This document shows positions 60,168 to 64,000 of a stretch of DNA of 64,000 nt, piece by piece. The stretch is from Apoda limacodes (lineage: Eukaryota; Arthropoda; Insecta; Lepidoptera; Limacodidae), in assembly GCA_946406115.1 (NCBI GenBank), contig OX291551.1, positions 31,975,381 to 32,039,380 of the forward strand. Direction: 5' to 3'. The notes below the pieces were generated by a model. It searched no databases and was not told the origin of the DNA. It saw nothing but the letters and a program-made list of their open reading frames with translations. The translations under genes were made by a program, and so were the position numbers. The first letter of the stretch is position 1. Each line of letters begins with the position of its first letter.

Positions 60168-61960
60168 TTTGGAAGCAAAATGAGTCCAGGGGTTTAAGAG
60201 ATCAATATATATGTTATACAAAGATAGAAGACGAAGAGCTAAAGAGTTAGAGACCACCTCGGGGTTATTCGGATTATTACTATAAGAGCTATTGATGTTT
60301 AAAGTTTTGTTCGAAATCCAATATGGCTGCCTGATATTGGTATAATTGGTTGTGTAGGTGGGAGCTAGCCGATCAATTTGAGTACAAACTCGGTGCGTTT
60401 TGCTCCAATACAGACCAAGCTATGTGATTTCAAAGAAATTCCCAAGACAACCAAGATGGCCGCCGATTTAGGTTTCCCTTGATATCTCCAGATCCAGAAT
60501 CAGCAGAACACTCGTGTTTGGAGTTTTCTGGATGTGGTTAACCTGACCTGTCGTCTGATCGTGTCAATATGGTAAAAATTTTGACACGTCTTTTGTAGTT
60601 TTTGTGCCTATATAAAGATTGCTGGTAAGTTTCTTAAGTATATGAGTACAAACCCGATGGTTCTACGACGTTTGGTTCGCGAGTTATTGCCGTTTGAAAA
60701 TCGACAAGATGGCGTCTGTGACTTCAAGCGCTGGTGCGCAAATTTTCAAAAGTCTGCTAGTCAGAGCGTATTGCGTTGATTTTGGCCGAGTTTGGGGTCG
60801 TTGTGCTCGGAATTCAAAGATCTGCCGAAACCTATGGTCAGAACTATGGGCTTTATTGGAAATCTGTTGAGTTATTAGACGGGTATAATTTTAAATTCTG
60901 TACACGAGGCTGAAAATCCGGCCTTTCTGCGACGCTCAGAAGCCAATTTACGGTGATTTTTAATTTCCCAAGATGGCGGAACAATATGGATGCCAAATGA
61001 AAATAGCGTTTTTCTCAGCCTCTGAGCTTCACAGACCAACCGTGTTTGATATTGCCGGATCCGTCTAGATGCAAGCTATCCAAATCTTTAATAAAATTGT
61101 GAAAAAATAGAATAATGATCAAGAAAATTACAAAAAACAACCAAGTGACAGTAAAAAATCAAAAACAAACGCTGGAAACACAGAAAAAACTGATTATAGT
61201 GCACAAAAATATTGCCGTTTTTTGACAAATGATAAAACAATTAATATATTGCTGTAAGCGGTGCCACGTGTATGCTATAAAATAAATAATTACAATTTAC
61301 AAGTATTTCCTATGTTTTTAAAAATCTAAAAATTTAGGAAAACATAGTTTACGATGTGTACTAACAAAATGTAAAATAAAATTAATAGGTCATCGATAGT
61401 TCCAACTACCTATACTAAGTTAAAGATGGACAAGTTAAAAATATACACAGTTTCAATCTATAACTAAGAAACTAATCATATTTAAGAAAAAATTTTTTCA
61501 CACGTGGACAACTAATAGAAGGTGTAATCAAACAGAGCAAGCACATTGAGTCGCACAGCAAAAACGTGTTTTTTCCAATTTCGGTTTTTCTTTCGCAGCT
61601 CCGCAGTTCCTGGACCTTAAAATCTAATTTTTTCGCAAAAGTTGCCCTGCGTCAGGGTGCATAAGGGGGCAGTTTAAAAATAAGGGGGAGAAGGTCTTAT
61701 TTGGTCAGCGCACGCGTGCAAAGTTCAGAAGACACTGTTCTAACCTCAAAATTCGTCCTCAAAGTATCCCGGTCTCCTTAGTTGCCAGTATACAGGAACA
61801 TATGGGCAATCCAAGCACTAACTATCACTTAGGGTTCACAAAACTGCACGTCCTGACACAAAGCACTTCACTGTACGTTCACTTTTACGTTTTTGGCGAT
61901 TTTTGGACTGCGGAGCCGCGAAGAAACTGGGCGTCCGCGACGGAGGCGCTGTGGCGACTG
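60168..61960 (-). promoter_or_regulatory. 5' leader/promoter region of element Y
   Basis: A leader of about 1.8 kb has no long ORF on either strand. It carries repeated AAGATGGC-type motifs on the plus strand: ccaagatggccgccg at 60451, caagatggcg at 60705, ccaagatggcgga at 60968, and a weaker ccaatatggctgcc at 60318. These resemble YY1/Pleiohomeotic sites. The 5'-most part (61860-61960) is GC-rich, and the start abuts the telomeric array. LINE 5' UTRs usually hold an internal promoter; this is inferred here. Confidence 0.5.
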
Positions 61961-62829
61961 GGTTAGGTTAGGTTAGGTTAGGTTAGGTTAGGTTAGGTTA
62001 GGTTAGGTTAGGTTAGGTTAGGTTAGGTTAGGTTAGGTTAGGTTAGGTTAGGTTAGGTTAGGTTAGGTTAGGTTAGGTTAGGTTAGGTTAGGTTAGGTTA
62101 GGTTAGGTTAGGTTAGGTTAGGTTAGGTTAGGTTAGGTTAGGTTAGGTTAGGTTAGGTTAGGTTAGGTTAGGTTAGGTTAGGTTAGGTTAGGTTAGGTTA
62201 GGTTAGGTTAGGTTAGGTTAGGTTAGGTTAGGTTAGGTTAGGTTAGGTTAGGTTAGGTTAGGTTAGGTTAGGTTAGGTTAGGTTAGGTTAGGTTAGGTTA
62301 GGTTAGGTTAGGTTAGGTTAGGTTAGGTTAGGTTAGGTTAGGTTAGGTTAGGTTAGGTTAGGTTAGGTTAGGTTAGGTTAGGTTAGGTTAGGTTAGGTTA
62401 GGTTAGGTTAGGTTAGGTTAGGTTAGGTTAGGTTAGGTTAGGTTAGGTTAGGTTAGGTTAGGTTAGGTTAGGTTAGGTTAGGTTAGGTTAGGTTAGGTTA
62501 GGTTAGGTTAGGTTAGGTTAGGTTAGGTTAGGTTAGGTTAGGTTAGGTTAGGTTAGGTTAGGTTAGGTTAGGTTAGGTTAGGTTAGGTTAGGTTAGGTTA
62601 GGTTAGGTTAGGTTAGGTTAGGTTAGGTTAGGTTAGGTTAGGTTAGGTTAGGTTAGGTTAGGTTAGGTTAGGTTAGGTTAGGTTAGGTTAGGTTAGGTTA
62701 GGTTAGGTTAGGTTAGGTTAGGTTAGGTTAGGTTAGGTTAGGTTAGGTTAGGTTAGGTTAGGTTAGGTTAGGTTAGGTTAGGTTAGGTTAGGTTAGGTTA
62801 GGTTAGGTTAGGTTAGGTTAGGTTAGGTT
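61961..62829. repeat. telomere-type array (GGTTA)n / (TTAGG)n, about 173 units
   Basis: About 867 bp of perfect five-base repeat with no variant unit seen. The G-rich strand is the plus strand, so if the array is a true telomeric tract the chromosome end would lie to the right. It is bounded by the 5' end of element Y (left) and the poly(A) of element X (right). TTAGG is the usual insect telomere repeat. Confidence 0.95.
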
Positions 62830-62845
62830 TTTTTTTTTTTTTTTT

Positions 62846-63184
62846 AATTATCTTATGCAGGAGGGGAAATCCCTTACGGACACCCATGGATGGTCTGGGT
62901 AACATGGGTAGTGTTGGGTTTGCACCAACTAAAACCCCTCCTGCCCTTCTTCGTATTGTTGTTATTGATTATACAACATTTGAGTCTTTGTTTATATGTC
63001 ATTCCTTTATTTCCAATTTATAATAATTAATTTAATTGTGCCAAAACTTAAGGGTTTTCTCTTAAGTTTTGTTGTCATATAATTTATTCTATAATATTTA
63101 TATTATTGTTGTTATTACTATTATTGTATTCTGTATTATTTATTCATTATTATTTATTATTCCTTTTGCATTTTATATATAATT
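62846..63184 (-). other. 3' UTR of element X
   Basis: The half next to the poly(A) is GC-richer (plus-strand tatgcaggaggggaaatccc and accactaaaacccctcctgc-like words that can pair as a stem, gcaggagggg with cccctcctgc). The rest is AT-rich. A 3' stem-loop could be recognised by the element's RT. Confidence 0.5.
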
Positions 63185-64000
63185 TTAAAATTTTGCTCCA
63201 TTTGCTTCTCCTGTGACTTTCATTATTCTCTTGGCATATTGAATGAATTCTTCCCGGCAGTCATTGCTTGCAATTAGCTCTGGAAAATTCTCTATGGTGA
63301 TTTTCATCCCCAATCTGCACTCTGTGTCGTATCTGTCTATGCAGTATTTGGGACAGTCACATAGAATGTGAAAAATGGTCTCCTGTGTGGTATCATCACA
63401 AGTACATAAAGGAGTACTCATGAGGCCTTTTTTGTGTAGGTACTCTCTGATACCACCATGACCTGTTAGAACTTGGGTAGTTCGGTTGTCCAACTTCATC
63501 TTTTCCAAAATTTTATAAGCTGATGTGACTGTGGGAAAGAAGCTTTTAGTGACTGCGCCAGTTGTGGCTTCGTTGTATCGCTGCTGCCAGAGTGCAATTG
63601 TCTCTTGTCTAAGTAAATGCTTAGCATGCGACAAGGGAAATGCATCGTATGCAGGGCTCTGCTTGCATTTTATGGCTGCTGTCTTCGCTAGCTCGTCAGC
63701 CCTTTCGTTTCCTACGATACCTACGTGTGCCTTGACCCAGTAAAACATCGCTTCCCCTCCCATGTCTTCGAGTACTCTAAGCTCCGAGCGTATTTTGTTA
63801 GCGATGGGATTAGTTGAGGTTACATCAGCTAAACACATAAGAGCTGATTGCGAGTCACTTAAGATATTAGCCCTTCTGAGTGCCGGTTTTTCTTGCATCA
63901 GTTTTACTGCGCGCAGGATTGCTGCCATTTCTGCTTGGAATACACTGCAGTAACTTTCCAGTCGAAACTTCGCACTGCCTTTTTCTGTTTTATTTTGCCA
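63185..64000 (-). CDS. element X ORF2 C-terminus: RNase H and zinc finger
   Basis: Open from the window edge to a stop at 63185-63187. RNase H type I motifs are CSVFQAEMAAILRAVKLM (catalytic Glu), NILSDSQSALMCL (catalytic Asp) and YWVKAHVGIVGNERADELAK (His and final Asp). The first catalytic Asp should lie just beyond the right edge. Then follow the R1/I-group tail TQVLTGHGGIREYLHKKG and the finger CTCDDTTQETIFHILCDCPKY. RNase H would remove element RNA after first-strand synthesis. The frame has no lesion over 270 codons, so this may be an intact copy. Confidence 0.85.
   Translation of the reverse strand, partial: WQNKTEKGSAKFRLESYCSVFQAEMAAILRAVKLMQEKPALRRANILSDSQSALMCLADVTSTNPIANKIRSELRVLEDMGGEAMFYWVKAHVGIVGNERADELAKTAAIKCKQSPAYDAFPLSHAKHLLRQETIALWQQRYNEATTGAVTKSFFPTVTSAYKILEKMKLDNRTTQVLTGHGGIREYLHKKGLMSTPLCTCDDTTQETIFHILCDCPKYCIDRYDTECRLGMKITIENFPELIASNDCREEFIQYAKRIMKVTGEANGAKF

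Larger units (their letters stand above)
51823..61960 (-). mobile_element. telomere-repeat-associated non-LTR retrotransposon Y (TRAS-like), split by a GC-rich block
   Basis: The minus-strand 3' end (poly(A) as T-run 51823-51832) abuts TTAGG-type repeats, and the 5' end at 61960 abuts the 173-unit GGTTA array. Between lie the 5' leader (61960-60168), ORF1 (60167-58039), then a foreign GC-rich block (58038-52630), then the ORF2 C-terminus (52629-52284) and 3' UTR. Endonuclease, RT and the ORF1 end are missing. Same-orientation boundaries on both sides fit one insertion into telomeric repeat, as TRAS/SART elements do in the silkworm. That the two halves are one element is inferred. Confidence 0.6.
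62828..64000 (-). mobile_element. telomere-associated non-LTR retrotransposon X, 3' part
   Basis: The minus-strand 3' end has an 18-nt T-run (62828-62845) joined straight to ...GGTT of the array, a 3' UTR of about 340 bp, and an ORF2 with RNase H running off the right window edge. The T-run begins after TT of TTAGG, which fits bottom-strand nicking between T and A as known for TRAS-type endonuclease. Orientation is the same as element Y but the proteins are clearly different, so this is a second family. Confidence 0.75.

Noticed and set aside
61961..62829. Treating the GGTTA array as an ordinary microsatellite
   Set aside because: The unit is the insect telomere repeat, the array is about 173 perfect units long, and both borders are LINE ends with target-consistent phase, so a telomeric link is the better reading.

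Overview
The window looks like a piece of a lepidopteran (moth or butterfly) nuclear genome, probably a repeat-rich and possibly subtelomeric region. The grounds are an insect-type telomere array (about 173 perfect GGTTA/TTAGG units at 61961-62829), short repeats I recognise from Lepidoptera (a Lep1/Helitron-like repeat near 3.2 kb, an RTE/SINE-type tail near 17.2 kb), spliceosomal introns, AT-rich spacers, and many non-LTR, BEL/Pao, Tc1/mariner, hAT and piggyBac remnants. I see no rRNA gene, CRISPR array or operon.

Only one host gene is supported. It is the 3' half of an immunoglobulin/fibronectin-III cell-surface receptor on the + strand, with five exons between 23935 and 32948. The exon phases fit, and the gene ends in a transmembrane helix, a short basic tail and a poly(A) signal. 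Its Ig/FN3 order recalls the turtle/borderless (IGSF9-like) group. The intron between its third and fourth recognised exons (24761 to about 32453) is almost wholly transposon: an I/R1-type relic, a nearly intact 3.5 kb jockey-superfamily element (called D1 here), a decayed BEL/Pao element with another D1 fragment inside it, and one more D1 relic that stops just before the fourth exon.

Layout. 1-3011: two oppositely oriented jockey-like elements. 3.0-6.0 kb: AT-rich DNA with a SINE, a 29-bp perfect hairpin and an RT scrap. 6.0-8.9 kb: a DD37E Tc1/mariner element with 24-bp terminal repeats and a hAT MITE inside it. 10.9-15.8 kb: a CR1-like relic and a chimeric D1 copy. 17.6-18.0 kb: ten 38-bp repeats. 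18.7-19.9 kb: a piggyBac-like remnant flanked by CTAG. 20.1-23.9 kb: a D1 copy and a 25-bp minisatellite split by a CR1-like insertion. 23.9-33.1 kb: the receptor gene. 33.5-38.3 kb: a decayed BEL/Pao element. 39.0-40.7 kb: a CR1-like relic holding a 40-bp x 4 expansion. 41.4-42.5 kb: foldback repeats. 42.6-51.8 kb: BEL/Pao fragments invaded by a CR1 element, itself invaded by a Tc1 element, beside a 93-bp perfect inverted repeat. 51.8-62.0 kb: a minus-strand retrotransposon with telomeric repeat at both ends, split by a GC-rich block of three near-identical R1-like deletion copies. 62.0-62.8 kb: the telomere-type array. 62.8-64.0 kb: the 3' end of a second minus-strand element whose poly(A) abuts the array.

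The most interesting signal is at the right end. Two non-LTR elements lie in the same orientation on TTAGG-type sequence, with poly(T) on the G-rich strand starting after GGTT. This is the arrangement expected of TRAS-type telomere-targeted retrotransposition. At least one of the two carries an RNase H domain, and the other shares its C-terminal finger architecture. All assignments come from reading motifs and junctions; no database search was possible.
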